Shown: positions 26,396 to 34,355 of the stretch, one piece after another
Layout of the letters: every line of letters starts with the position of its first letter
Position numbering within the stretch: the stretch's first letter is position 1
Assembly: GCF_003096035.1 (NCBI RefSeq)
Contig: NZ_CP029186.1
Span: 2,617,001-2,681,000, forward strand
Source of the DNA: Flavobacterium album
Lineage (GTDB): Bacteria; Bacteroidota; Bacteroidia; Flavobacteriales; Flavobacteriaceae
Reading direction: 5' to 3'
Length of the DNA stretch: 64,000 nucleotides
The notes under the pieces: generated by a model
Seen by the model: only the letters and a program-made list of their open reading frames with translations
Database searches by the model: none
Told to the model about the DNA's origin: nothing
Translations under genes and position numbers: made by a program

Positions 26396-26875
26396 TCAAA
26401 TGTTTTTCAACAGGGCCTCATAATGCTTAAAAGCAGGACTATACACAGCATTGAATTTTTCTTTCTGTGCTGCATTCAGGATCTGGAAGCCATAATCGTC
26501 TGCAAATTTTACTTTAATATTGTTGGATGCTGTGTTTATTACCACAATGCGTAAAGGTAGCTTCAGGCTGTCTATATTCTGCCAGCCATGCAAAGTGGCA
26601 TCCTCGTTTTTGCCGGAGTAGGCGATAATGCCATCCGCAACATTATCAATTATCCTGAAATTATGTCCGGCCAATACGTCTTTAATTTTTGAAAGGGAAG
26701 CAGTATCAAGTGGCCTTTGTATCTCAAACTCATAATTTGCCTTCCCGTCTTTTAATGCCTGTATATTGTTTTTTGATTTCTGAAGCTGCCTCCTGGACTT
26801 ACCCCTTGCGATAAATATGAGTATTATTATCGCAATTACAATTACTACGATTATATAAATAAATATTGTCTTCAT
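26396..26875 (-). CDS. Single-pass membrane hypothetical protein
   Basis: A 159-residue protein with one strongly hydrophobic N-terminal helix (about 4-24), then a basic stretch (RGKSRRQLQKSKN) that places the rest in the cytoplasm. The soluble part (about 30-159) has a mixed alpha/beta pattern. I recognise no family. It lies between the GH3 gene and a decayed copy of the GH3 5' end in the same orientation, so it was probably captured during the duplication. Confidence 0.65.
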   Translation of the reverse strand: MKTIFIYIIVVIVIAIIILIFIARGKSRRQLQKSKNNIQALKDGKANYEFEIQRPLDTASLSKIKDVLAGHNFRIIDNVADGIIAYSGKNEDATLHGWQNIDSLKLPLRIVVINTASNNIKVKFADDYGFQILNAAQKEKFNAVYSPAFKHYEALLKNI

Positions 26876-26882
26876 GGCTTTT

Positions 26883-26978
26883 AAATTTTTATGGAGTGTT
26901 TGATTGTGATGTGTTTATAAATTTGGGATTTCGCCGAAAGGAACGCAGCCGGTGCCGCAATAATGTGGTACTTCATAG
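26883..26978 (-). pseudogene. Remnant of a duplicated GH3 gene 5' end (signal peptide region)
   Basis: The 31-codon frame begins MKYHIIAAPAAFLSAKSQIY, against MRYYIIFAAMAASLSANAQ-VY of the GH3 enzyme, with one codon missing. The upstream non-coding part (about 26979-27000, ATGTTTGTT) also matches the GH3 upstream sequence at 26342-26357. The frame ends soon after, so this is a truncated duplicate. Confidence 0.75.
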
Positions 26979-27177
26979 AATGTATGTTTGTTTATTTGGA
27001 AGGGTAAAAATAAGGATTTTTTAAGGGATCGCAGGCCGTATATGTGTCAAAAAAATCCATCAAAAACCTTACAAATGGTTATCGTTGCTATCGAAACATA
27101 TTCAGGATCAACCTGTATAGGCGTTTCATGCCTTTAAAATTTCTGACAAAAGAAATCATACTGCACCCCAAATTTTA

Positions 27178-27185
27178 TACTTTTG
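27178..27185 (+). promoter_or_regulatory. -7 promoter-like element TACTTTTG just before the archaemetzincin start
   Basis: A perfect TAnnTTTG box ending only 3 bases upstream of the ATG at 27189. If used, the transcript would begin at or slightly after the start codon. It may be fortuitous. Confidence 0.35.
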
Positions 27186-27188
27186 GAC

Positions 27189-27815
27189 ATGCGAAGATAT
27201 ATTCTGTTAATTACCTTACTGGTGTTGCTTTCATGCAGCGATAAATCTGTTAGCGAGACAACTATTGTGGGCATCATCCCTTACAAAGGCATTAGTGATG
27301 AGAAGATTGCCATGTTGCGGGAAGCCATAACAGAATATTATGGCATCGAAACAAAATTATTGCCTGAAAAAGAATTACCCAAAGAGGCGTTCATCGCTAT
27401 AAAGTCTCCCCGTTACAGAGCTGACAGCCTTATTGCCATACAGCAACGCAATATGCCCGAAGGTATGGATTATATATTGGGCCTGACAGAAAGTGATATA
27501 TCCGTAACTAAAAAAGAAAAGGACGGAAGCATCAAAAAACCGGAATGGAAATATAACGACTTTGGCATTATGGGACTGGCGTACTGTCCCGGCAAAAGCT
27601 GTATCGTTTCCGGCTTTCGCTTAAAGCATAAGGATAAGGAAGTACATTTCGGGCGTTTCAGGAAAGTGGTTATACACGAACTCGGCCATAATTTTGGCCT
27701 GCCACATTGCCCTAACAAAAAATGCGTGATGACCGATGCGGTGGAAAAGATCGCGACTATCGATAATGCACGGCCTGAATTGTGTGAGGATTGTAAAAAG
27801 AAACTGGATATATAA
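27189..27815 (+). CDS. Archaemetzincin-family zinc metalloprotease, lipoprotein
   Basis: A 208-residue protein. The N-terminus is a lipoprotein signal (YILLITLLVLLSC). The metzincin zinc site HELGHNFGLPHC fits HExxHxxGxxH, and is followed by CPNKKCVM and CEDCKK near the C-terminus, the extra four-Cys zinc site of archaemetzincins (AMZ). The Met of the Met-turn is present (CVMTD). It is expected to be anchored in the outer or inner membrane and to cleave peptides, with the substrate unknown. The start is ATG 27189; a TTG two codons upstream is less likely. Confidence 0.88.
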   Translation: MRRYILLITLLVLLSCSDKSVSETTIVGIIPYKGISDEKIAMLREAITEYYGIETKLLPEKELPKEAFIAIKSPRYRADSLIAIQQRNMPEGMDYILGLTESDISVTKKEKDGSIKKPEWKYNDFGIMGLAYCPGKSCIVSGFRLKHKDKEVHFGRFRKVVIHELGHNFGLPHCPNKKCVMTDAVEKIATIDNARPELCEDCKKKLDI

Positions 27816-27816
27816 A

Positions 27817-27895
27817 ACCACAAAGGGCATTAAGTTTTTCGATTAGAATCACAGCGTTGTGACCCTTGTGAAAAAGACTTAGTGCCCTTTGTGGT
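27817..27895. repeat. Intergenic inverted repeat ACCACAAAGGGCA...TGCCCTTTGTGGT
   Basis: Perfect outer 13-base arms (27817-27829 and 27883-27895) with a partly paired interior (TTAAGTTTTTC / GAAAAAGACTTAG). It lies between the convergent archaemetzincin and maleate isomerase-like genes and may also act as terminator for the catabolic operon. Confidence 0.75.
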
Positions 27896-27902
27896 AAAAA
27901 AA

Positions 27903-28655
27903 TTAATATTTCCCGCTCAACAGCGCACCGCCCATAGGTACTTTTGTGTCAAGCCCCAATTTCTTAAGCATTTCATACGTAGTGCAAACTGCCGCCGAAG
28001 TTACGGGTATCCCAATCTCTTTTTCAATAGCATCTATAGCTTCCAGCGATGGCATCTGCACGCAGGCCGAAACCACCAATACGTCAGCACCTTCAAGGTT
28101 CAGCCGTTTATAAATATCCAAAAGGTTCATTGGGTCCTGTGCGGCAACTTCAAGATTATCCGCGATCTCAAGTGCTATCGAATCCACTACCTCAAATCCC
28201 TGGTGCTCGATATAATCTACAACAAGCTGTGTCAAAGGCTTCATATAAGGTGTAATCACAGCGACTTTTTTTGCACCAAGCACTTTCAACCCATTAATCA
28301 GCGCACCCGCACTGGTAACAATAGGAGTAGGGGAGTCGTTCTTTACGGTTTCCTCGTGCAGGTTCGTCTCTGATACGCAGTGGTAGCCGCGCCCCATACT
28401 CATAATGGCCACAAGACAGGCATACCCCATCACGTCAACACGCGCATCACTGAGTTCCTGTGCGCATTTAAGGCTTTGGGCATCCATGGCCTCAAGTTCC
28501 TCCTTGGTCACTTTCTTCATGCGCATACGGCTGGAGTGGAAGGTAAAGCGCTCCGGGGAAATTGTCTCGCGCGAACGCAGCAGTGCCGGTATCTCCGTTT
28601 CCATGGTTATGTTTGAGCTTGGCACAATCTGGCCTATACGATAAGTCTTTTTCAT
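27903..28655 (-). CDS. Maleate cis-trans isomerase-like protein (Asp/Glu racemase superfamily)
   Basis: A 250-residue protein of the Asp/Glu racemase superfamily. The N-terminus IGQIVPSSNITMETEIPALL and the paired cysteines in VMGYACLVAIMS (about residue 80) and VVSACVQMPS (about 195) match maleate isomerases, which use two Cys to convert maleate to fumarate. Arylmalonate decarboxylase-like members have only one of these Cys. It is the last gene of the leftward aromatic-degradation cluster, where it would turn the maleate released by the FAH-family hydrolase into fumarate for the TCA cycle. The activity is inferred from motifs and context. Confidence 0.8.
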   Translation of the reverse strand: MKKTYRIGQIVPSSNITMETEIPALLRSRETISPERFTFHSSRMRMKKVTKEELEAMDAQSLKCAQELSDARVDVMGYACLVAIMSMGRGYHCVSETNLHEETVKNDSPTPIVTSAGALINGLKVLGAKKVAVITPYMKPLTQLVVDYIEHQGFEVVDSIALEIADNLEVAAQDPMNLLDIYKRLNLEGADVLVVSACVQMPSLEAIDAIEKEIGIPVTSAAVCTTYEMLKKLGLDTKVPMGGALLSGKY

Positions 28656-28660
28656 GTCTT

Positions 28661-28757
28661 AAAATTCCAATTTTAATAAATTCCAAGCTCCAAATCCCAA
28701 ATAACAAACTCGGTCACCGTCCTGATGTTTGGAATTTGTTATTTGCTATTTGGTGCT
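28661..28757. repeat. Intergenic repeat, AATTCCAAGCTCCAAATCCC / TTGGAATTTGTTATTTG
   Basis: Facing copies of the CCAAATAACAAA-type unit (28668-28708 and 28729-28752) flank a short spacer between the FAH and maleate isomerase-like genes. Same family as 2391-2462 and 14429-14471. Confidence 0.7.
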
Positions 28758-28766
28758 TTTTAATAA

Positions 28767-29687
28767 TTATTTTACTTCTTCCGAATCAACTATTGTGTTC
28801 CTTAACGTCCCAATCCCCTCTACAGTTGCTTCCACCACATCGCCCGGCCACATCCATTCCTGTGGGTTTCGGCCTGCGCCAACGCCTGCAGGGGTTCCGG
28901 TTGCAATGATATCACCTGCTTCCAGTGTGAATACTATGCTCAGGTCATGTATCAGTTCCTCAATATTAAAGAGCATGTATTTCGTATTCGAATTCTGCTT
29001 CTCTACGCCATTCACTTTTAGCGAAAGGTTTAGGTTGTGTGGGTCGGCTATCTCATCACGGGTAACAAGCATCGGACCCATTGGTGCAAAAGTATCCTGC
29101 CCTTTAGACACGATCCATTGCCCGGCACGGCGGCAGTCACGTGCACTAATGTCATTAATGACCGTATAGCCATACACGTAGTCCATAGCATTTTCCTTTT
29201 TGATGTTCTTACCATGTTTGCTAATTATTACTGCCAGTTCCACTTCCCAATCCAACTGCTGCGTAATCTTTTGGTTATGTATAATATCGGTGTCGGTACC
29301 TGTCACTGCCGTTGGCGGCTTCGAAAAGATAACCGGCTGTTGGGGCAACTCTTTAGAGGTATCCAGTGTCCTGGCCGACTCCGCTACGTGCTCGGTATAG
29401 TTCAGCCCAATGCCAAAGATATTCTTACGGGGCTTGGGTATTGGTGCCAGAAGCGTGGCATTCGCCAAAGGTATCGAGCAGTCCAGTAATTCTTCTTTTG
29501 TAGCCGTATTCATCAAATGGACGGCGTGATTGATGCCTTCAATGCCAAGGTCGATAAAGTCCAGCATATTATCCGGCAGGTGGCTGCTTTTTATTTCGCC
29601 AAGCTTGTGCGCATCAATAATCATATTTTCTTCCACAAATCCGAGGCTTGCCGGCGCATGGTTTATTCGGTAGGTAACTAATTTCAT
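28767..29687 (-). CDS. Fumarylacetoacetate hydrolase (FAH) family protein, probable acylpyruvate hydrolase
   Basis: A 306-residue protein with a short N-terminal domain and a C-terminal FAH domain (about 75-300). Metal and active-site segments are visible: FGIGLNYTEHVAES, FSKPPTAVTG, DWEVELAVIISKHGKNI, GYTVINDISARD and GDIIATGTPAGVGAGRNP. FAH enzymes cleave the C-C bond of acylpyruvates. Next to a gentisate-dioxygenase-like cupin and a maleate isomerase-like gene, hydrolysis of maleylpyruvate (or its amide) to maleate (or maleamate) plus pyruvate is the best fit. No maleylpyruvate isomerase gene is in the cluster. Confidence 0.85.
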   Translation of the reverse strand: MKLVTYRINHAPASLGFVEENMIIDAHKLGEIKSSHLPDNMLDFIDLGIEGINHAVHLMNTATKEELLDCSIPLANATLLAPIPKPRKNIFGIGLNYTEHVAESARTLDTSKELPQQPVIFSKPPTAVTGTDTDIIHNQKITQQLDWEVELAVIISKHGKNIKKENAMDYVYGYTVINDISARDCRRAGQWIVSKGQDTFAPMGPMLVTRDEIADPHNLNLSLKVNGVEKQNSNTKYMLFNIEELIHDLSIVFTLEAGDIIATGTPAGVGAGRNPQEWMWPGDVVEATVEGIGTLRNTIVDSEEVK

Positions 29688-29737
29688 TTATTTTGGTTGT
29701 TTGTCTATTCCTGGTTATTCTATATTACGTTTCATGG

Positions 29738-29799
29738 TAGAGACGCAGTGCCTGCGTCTCGCGATTTGCATTATGTCAGACGCAGGCACTGCGTCTCTA
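29738..29799. repeat. Intergenic repeat with perfect 22-base inverted arms (GTAGAGACGCAGTGCC family)
   Basis: Arms at 29738-29759 and 29778-29799 are exact reverse complements around an 18-base loop. The RNA would form a very stable hairpin between the dioxygenase and FAH genes. A further repeat-like stretch (CCCTGAACCCTGAACTCC) runs to about 29870 and touches the 3' end of the dioxygenase gene. Confidence 0.85.
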
Positions 29800-29861
29800 C
29801 AGTTATTTTCAGAAGGATATTTACGTTCCAACAGGCAACCCTGAACCCTGAACTCCAAACC

Positions 29862-30962
29862 CTAAACGGCCTGCTTTCCCTCCGGATGCGCCATTTCCTG
29901 ATACAATCCCAACGATGTTATCACTGGCAGGTCATTAAACGAGAACAGGCACGCATCTTCCGTTTCACTCAGGTTTACATGCTCATGGTAGGCCCACGAC
30001 GGTACGCAGAAAATATCCCGCTCCTTCCAGTCCAGGCGTTTTCCTGCAATGATAGAGTAGCCGTGGCCCTTCGCACATTGGTACACGAACGAGCCTGTAT
30101 GCCTGTGTGCCAGCGTATGCTCACTTGGTCGTAGCAATTGTATCGAAGCCCCCATGGTCTGCATCACGTGGCCGCCTGTTTGCGGATTGGTATAATGCAT
30201 AAGGATGCCATCATACGGCGAACCTTCATTCACCTTTGCAGCCTCCAAAAGCGCAGGATATACCTGCTTCCACGAATATTTAAAAAGGGGAGAGTAGGGC
30301 TTGTCCCAACCGTTATCCGCAGGCACGAGTCCCACGCCGCTATAGGTCAGGGGTGAATGATTTACCGGAGATGTCAATGGCTGCTTGCCGTCAAAAACCG
30401 CATAGTCATTGGCCTCTAAGGCGTTCACTAACGGAATATCCAGCCCGTCCTGCCAAATGCACGTTTTGCCTCCTTCTTCTACACCGTGCTCATGCCAAGT
30501 GCTATTGGGTGTAATCACAAAATCGTTGACTTCCAGCATTATCTTGTTACCGTCAACCACAGTATAGCCGCCTTCACCTTCCATGATAAAGCGCAGCGCC
30601 GAAGCCCTGTGCCGGTGCGCCGAAGTGCTTTCGCCAGGACGCGTTACCTGTATGCCTGTGTACAGCCAACCCACAGCAGCGCTCACATCGCGACGCTTGT
30701 CGTTCACAAGGTACACCACACGTCGGCCTGCCTGCTCGGGCGTAACCAGTTCCGATGATTTCAAAACCAGTTCCCGAAGCTGTTCATATTTCCATAGCAT
30801 CGGCACCGAAGAGGTACGCGGCTCCCACGGCTCTATGTCATTGGCAACCGTCCAAAGCGCGCCCGCACCAAGGGTCTCCAGTTCTTTATAATAGGCCTCC
30901 AGTTCCGGGGTGTCCTGCACCCGTGCACGGCCTAAAACACTATCGTCATGTTTTGTTTCCAT
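29862..30962 (-). CDS. Gentisate 1,2-dioxygenase-like bicupin ring-cleavage dioxygenase
   Basis: A 366-residue bicupin. The first cupin (about 110-180) carries the Fe(II) site HRHRASALRFIMEG with a downstream HEH (TWHEHG); the second (about 270-350) has AHRHTGSFVY and YHEHVN. Length and double-cupin form match gentisate 1,2-dioxygenase and its relatives (1-hydroxy-2-naphthoate and 5-aminosalicylate dioxygenases). It would open the ring of gentisate, or of 2-amino-5-hydroxybenzoate, between C1 and C2. The neighbours (CoA ligase, CoA-ester monooxygenase, thioesterase, FAH, maleate isomerase) support ring cleavage after CoA removal. Confidence 0.85.
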   Translation of the reverse strand: METKHDDSVLGRARVQDTPELEAYYKELETLGAGALWTVANDIEPWEPRTSSVPMLWKYEQLRELVLKSSELVTPEQAGRRVVYLVNDKRRDVSAAVGWLYTGIQVTRPGESTSAHRHRASALRFIMEGEGGYTVVDGNKIMLEVNDFVITPNSTWHEHGVEEGGKTCIWQDGLDIPLVNALEANDYAVFDGKQPLTSPVNHSPLTYSGVGLVPADNGWDKPYSPLFKYSWKQVYPALLEAAKVNEGSPYDGILMHYTNPQTGGHVMQTMGASIQLLRPSEHTLAHRHTGSFVYQCAKGHGYSIIAGKRLDWKERDIFCVPSWAYHEHVNLSETEDACLFSFNDLPVITSLGLYQEMAHPEGKQAV

Positions 30963-31016
30963 ACTAAATCAATTAGTTGAAGTTGTTTTTTTATTTGAAG
31001 CGGAATGGCCAGTCTC

Positions 31017-31108
31017 TTATCAGCCATCCATGTTCCTGCCTTCCGCTGTATCCCCGCAGAAAAAGCGGGGGATGCCGCTTCAGTCAGGGCTATCGGCCAT
31101 CCATTTTA
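31017..31108. repeat. Intergenic repeat with ATCCCCGC / GCGGGGGAT hairpin
   Basis: About 90 bases between the nitrilase-family and dioxygenase genes, ending in TCAGTCAGGGCTATCGGCCA. The reverse complement (AGCCCTGACTGAAGCGGCATCC...GATACAGCGGAAGGC) resembles 39420-39510 (AGCCCCGACAGTAGCGGCATCC...AGATAAAGCTGATGGC), so it is a two-copy family in this window. Confidence 0.7.
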
Positions 31109-32086
31109 TTTTTGGCCGCTTTCATCGCCGTCCGTAAACGTAATATTCTTCCTCGGCGCGGTATTCACACGCAGGTCGAATATATCAAACCGGTTATAAT
31201 GCCCCAGTATATCGTGCATCTGCTTGGGCTGTATGCATTTCGACAGGTCAATGTCCGCATATACGATTCCTTCCTCATCAATCAGCGGCTCACCAATCAC
31301 AGCGCCGTTCGGCCCGATAACCCCGGAAAATGCACTGTTTTTGCGCGTCAGTAATTCCTCGGCATTTGGCACATCTTCCTTCATAATGTCGATAATCTCC
31401 TTTGTGATAGTAGAGCAGGAGACAATGGTAAAAAGCTTTCCTTCAAACGAATGCGCTGCCGCACGAATCTTTATTGCCTCTGCCATATTGTAATCTGGTG
31501 GGGCAACAGGCAATGAGATGTAGTTGGCAATATGTATCAGCTCTCCCTGTGTCAACAGTGTAAAGCGCGCCAGCGTGTTGGTGTTTTCGCCACAGGCCAA
31601 TGTCCCGATGGGGCCTATTTCTGTATTATACACTTTCAATGACGACCCGTCGCCGCCCGTCCACGTCAGCTTTTCCGCCCAAGTTGGCACCAGCTTTCTG
31701 TGCTTTCCAACAAGGTTCCCATTATTGTCTATAATAAGGTTGGTGTTGTACAGTTCCCCAAAGCTCTGCCCGCGCTCATTCACACCGATCACTACATGGC
31801 AGTTGTGCTCTTTCGCCGCTTGGCATATCCTGTCTACTTCCGGTCCCGGAACCGTAATGGAATTTACATACAGTTTCTCGTACCACTTACTGCCCTGCAC
31901 CGGTGTCATGATCCAGTTCCAGTACGGATATCCGGCTACGAACACCTCAGGGAACGCCACAAGTGATGCTCCATTTCCGGCAGCCTCAGCAATTATGGAA
32001 ATGGCTTTATCCACCGTAGCATCTACATCCAGAAAAACAGGGGATGCCTGCACGGCTGCAGCCTTGAATTTTGGTAAGTCCAACAT
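31106..32086 (-). CDS. Nitrilase-superfamily carbon-nitrogen hydrolase
   Basis: A 326-residue cytosolic protein with the complete nitrilase catalytic set: Glu in LVAFPEVFVAGYP (about 47), Lys in GKHRKLVPTWAEKLTW (about 132) and Cys in GTLACGENTNTLARF (about 165). The CGENTN motif places it with the true nitrilase branch. In the cluster, one C-N bond hydrolysis step is expected if the substrate is anthranilate, because ring cleavage of 2-amino-5-hydroxybenzoate would leave a carboxamide; this enzyme is the only candidate. Hydrolysis of an aromatic nitrile feeding the pathway is the alternative. Confidence 0.82.
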   Translation of the reverse strand: MLDLPKFKAAAVQASPVFLDVDATVDKAISIIAEAAGNGASLVAFPEVFVAGYPYWNWIMTPVQGSKWYEKLYVNSITVPGPEVDRICQAAKEHNCHVVIGVNERGQSFGELYNTNLIIDNNGNLVGKHRKLVPTWAEKLTWTGGDGSSLKVYNTEIGPIGTLACGENTNTLARFTLLTQGELIHIANYISLPVAPPDYNMAEAIKIRAAAHSFEGKLFTIVSCSTITKEIIDIMKEDVPNAEELLTRKNSAFSGVIGPNGAVIGEPLIDEEGIVYADIDLSKCIQPKQMHDILGHYNRFDIFDLRVNTAPRKNITFTDGDESGQK

Positions 32087-32087
32087 T

Positions 32088-32170
32088 TTAATTACGAATT
32101 ATAAATTACGAATTACGGCCTGTCAGGTCCGTAAAAGTCTATTATCTCAAATCTATTATCTTTTTGTCTC
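32088..32170. repeat. Short A/T-rich intergenic repeat (AATTACGAATTATAAATTACGAATTACG)
   Basis: Two direct copies of AATTACGAATTA within 28 bases, then CTATTATCTCAAATCTATTATC. It fills the gap between the thioesterase and nitrilase-family genes. Confidence 0.6.
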
Positions 32171-32172
32171 GC

Positions 32173-32610
32173 TTAAAACCTCATATCCGGAATCAAATAT
32201 TCCTCGAGCTTTGCCCGCATCTCTTCCGGGAACGGACTTGATTTTATCTCGTCGCGGCCTTCGCCGAATTCCACCCGTACAAGCGATACTTCTCCTTCAA
32301 GGCAAATTGAGCCATCTTCATGCTCAAACTTAAAGCCACAGGTCATTGAAGACGAGCCCAGTTTTTTTACCCAGAAGTATTTTGTTAATATATCACCCAA
32401 CCGGGCAGCTTTCTTAAACTGTATCTTTAAATCCACTGTGGGAATTCCTCCCGTTTTATGGATATTTTTGAACGGCATGTTTAACGCCTCGCTGTAAAAA
32501 TCCTCTACTATATTATTGAGCATCTCCAGAAATCGCGGGTAGAATACTATCCCCGCAAAATCTACGTGCTGGAAACGAACGGTCTCTTTTTTTATAAATG
32601 TTTTTTCCAT
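32173..32610 (-). CDS. Acyl-CoA thioesterase, 4-hydroxybenzoyl-CoA thioesterase (4HBT) family
   Basis: A 145-residue hotdog-fold protein. The N-terminal active-site segment HVDFAGIVFYPRFLEMLN contains the Asp and Gly-Ile-Val pattern of 4HBT enzymes. It starts in a one-base overlap (TGATG) with the stop of the CoA ligase gene, so the two are translationally coupled. In the pathway it would release the free hydroxylated acid from its CoA ester (gentisyl-CoA or 2-amino-5-hydroxybenzoyl-CoA) before ring cleavage. The role is inferred from family and context. Confidence 0.88.
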   Translation of the reverse strand: MEKTFIKKETVRFQHVDFAGIVFYPRFLEMLNNIVEDFYSEALNMPFKNIHKTGGIPTVDLKIQFKKAARLGDILTKYFWVKKLGSSSMTCGFKFEHEDGSICLEGEVSLVRVEFGEGRDEIKSSPFPEEMRAKLEEYLIPDMRF

Positions 32611-34226
32611 CAGGCTTGTACTGTATTTTTCAATTTAAATCGTTGTATTTTTCCAGTCTCCGTTTTCGGCAGCGCATCCATATATCGAATTTCCCTTGGA
32701 TATTTATACGGTGCTGCAATGTTCTTGAACCAGTCCTGTATTTGCTTCGTCAGCTCGTCCGAGGCTTTTTCTTTGTCTTTCAAAACCAAGTAGGCACATA
32801 CCAGCATTCCGCGGTTCTCGTCCGGCAGGCCGACTACAGCGCACTCAATAATGTCATCGTGTGTAAGCAATACGCTTTCTACCTCGATGGCGGCGATGTT
32901 ATACCCCGAAGAGATGATCATATCATCCCCGCGTGCCACGAACCAGAAATAGCCGTCCTCATCCTTACGGAAAATATCGCCGGTAATGTTCCAGCCGTTC
33001 TCTACATATTCTTTTTGCTTGTCAGGGCTGTTCAGGTACTTGCAACCGGTTATACCACGTACGGCTAACCTTCCGGGGGTGCCGTCTGTTATTTCGTTGC
33101 CTTTGTTATCTACGATCCTCGCTTCATAACCGCGTATGGGCAGCCCGGTTGCACCTTTGCGCATATTTTCCTCATTCGACGATATAAAGATATGGAGTAT
33201 TTCGGTTGACCCGATGCCGTCGATAATCTTTAATCCCGTTGCTTCATACCATTCTTCCCAAACTTTTACGGGCAATGTCTCCCCGGCCGACACACATTTT
33301 CGCAGCGAAGAAATATCAAAGTCTTTTACTTTGGTAGTCAACACCCGCCATGCCGTTGGTGCAGTAAAGCAGATGGTTACCTTGTGTTCCGCAATAGCTT
33401 TTAGTAGCAGGTCGGGCGACGGTTTTTCTATCAAAAAAGTCGATGCTCCATAATAGAATGGGAATAGCACTAATCCACCCAAACCGAAGGTAAATCCAAG
33501 CGGCGGGCTTCCGGTAAAGATATCATCCGGTGTAGGCTGTAATGAATATTTAGGGAAAGCCTCGCAAATAAGCAATATGTCCTTATGATAGTGCGAGGTC
33601 ATTTTTGGCTTGCCGGTCGTGCCGGAGGTAAAGCCTATAATCGATAATGAATCGGCTTTTGTAGGATGGTTTCCGAAGGTCTTCGGCTTGTTGCCCATCA
33701 GCGTTTCCAGTTTCGAAACATGCTGTCCCGAACCGTCAAACGTAACGATATGCTTCAGGAACGGAGAACTGACGGCGAGCATAGCCTCTTCTAATGTAAA
33801 ATCACAAAACGCATGCGATATCTCAGCGCATTCCACCATTACGCTTAGTTCTTTTTCACGAAGCAACGGCATGGTAGCTACCACAATGCCGCCCGCTTTC
33901 AGTATCCCGAACCAGCAGGCCACATACATCGGGTTGTTCGCAGAGCGTATCATTACACGATTACCCGGTACAAAATCAAGGTTATCTTTAAGCACATGCG
34001 CTATCTGGTTGGCTTTTTCATAAAGTTCATGAAAGGTCCAGCTGCCCTCAAAAGTGCGTATGGCTATCCTGTCGCCATTGCCTTCGGCAATATGCCTGTC
34101 CAGCAATCGCTCCACGCAGTTCAGGTCTTCCGGGAACTCAAAATCCGGATGGTCAGTAAAGCATTCCGCCTGTAATGAAGGGTGGGGGAGATGGTCGTGT
34201 GCAAAATTATCTTCGTAATGTCTCAT
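32610..34226 (-). CDS. Aryl-CoA ligase, benzoate/2-aminobenzoate-CoA ligase family
   Basis: A 538-residue adenylate-forming enzyme. The P-loop-like A3 motif is IIGFTSGTTGKPKMTSHYH, A5 is IDGIGSTEILHIFIS, A8 is WFVARGDDMIISSGYNIA, and the catalytic Lys of A10 is in LPKTETGKIQRFKL. The IGSTE motif and overall length match benzoate-CoA and 2-aminobenzoate-CoA ligases. It activates the aromatic acid with ATP and CoA, the first step of the cluster. It is directly coupled to the thioesterase gene downstream. Confidence 0.88.
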   Translation of the reverse strand: MRHYEDNFAHDHLPHPSLQAECFTDHPDFEFPEDLNCVERLLDRHIAEGNGDRIAIRTFEGSWTFHELYEKANQIAHVLKDNLDFVPGNRVMIRSANNPMYVACWFGILKAGGIVVATMPLLREKELSVMVECAEISHAFCDFTLEEAMLAVSSPFLKHIVTFDGSGQHVSKLETLMGNKPKTFGNHPTKADSLSIIGFTSGTTGKPKMTSHYHKDILLICEAFPKYSLQPTPDDIFTGSPPLGFTFGLGGLVLFPFYYGASTFLIEKPSPDLLLKAIAEHKVTICFTAPTAWRVLTTKVKDFDISSLRKCVSAGETLPVKVWEEWYEATGLKIIDGIGSTEILHIFISSNEENMRKGATGLPIRGYEARIVDNKGNEITDGTPGRLAVRGITGCKYLNSPDKQKEYVENGWNITGDIFRKDEDGYFWFVARGDDMIISSGYNIAAIEVESVLLTHDDIIECAVVGLPDENRGMLVCAYLVLKDKEKASDELTKQIQDWFKNIAAPYKYPREIRYMDALPKTETGKIQRFKLKNTVQA

Positions 34227-34297
34227 TGCTAAAATGTCGTCTTTATCATGATTCCGAAATTATGCGATACAATGTCACTTCGGACGCAAATGGAACC

Positions 34298-34355
34298 ATA
34301 AACAATGTAAATGCCACATTTCGACTGCGCTCAATATGACATTTACATTGTTTAT
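34298..34355. repeat. Intergenic hairpin element with CGACTGCGCTCAATATGACA core
   Basis: Arms ATAAACAATGTAAATG (34298-34313) and CATTTACATTGTTTAT (34340-34355) are perfect complements, enclosing a core related to the repeat at 3672-3695. It sits between the monooxygenase and CoA ligase genes. Confidence 0.75.

Noticed and set aside
24497..26554. Long plus-strand frames opposite the GH3 gene (24497-25330, 25661-26554)
   Set aside because: They are antisense shadows of a gene with clear GH3 and PA14 domains. They have low-complexity composition and no family signature.
27903..28655. The last catabolic gene as an amino-acid racemase
   Set aside because: Both cysteines fit maleate isomerase-type sequences and the pathway context demands a maleate-consuming step. 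A racemase role remains possible but is less likely.
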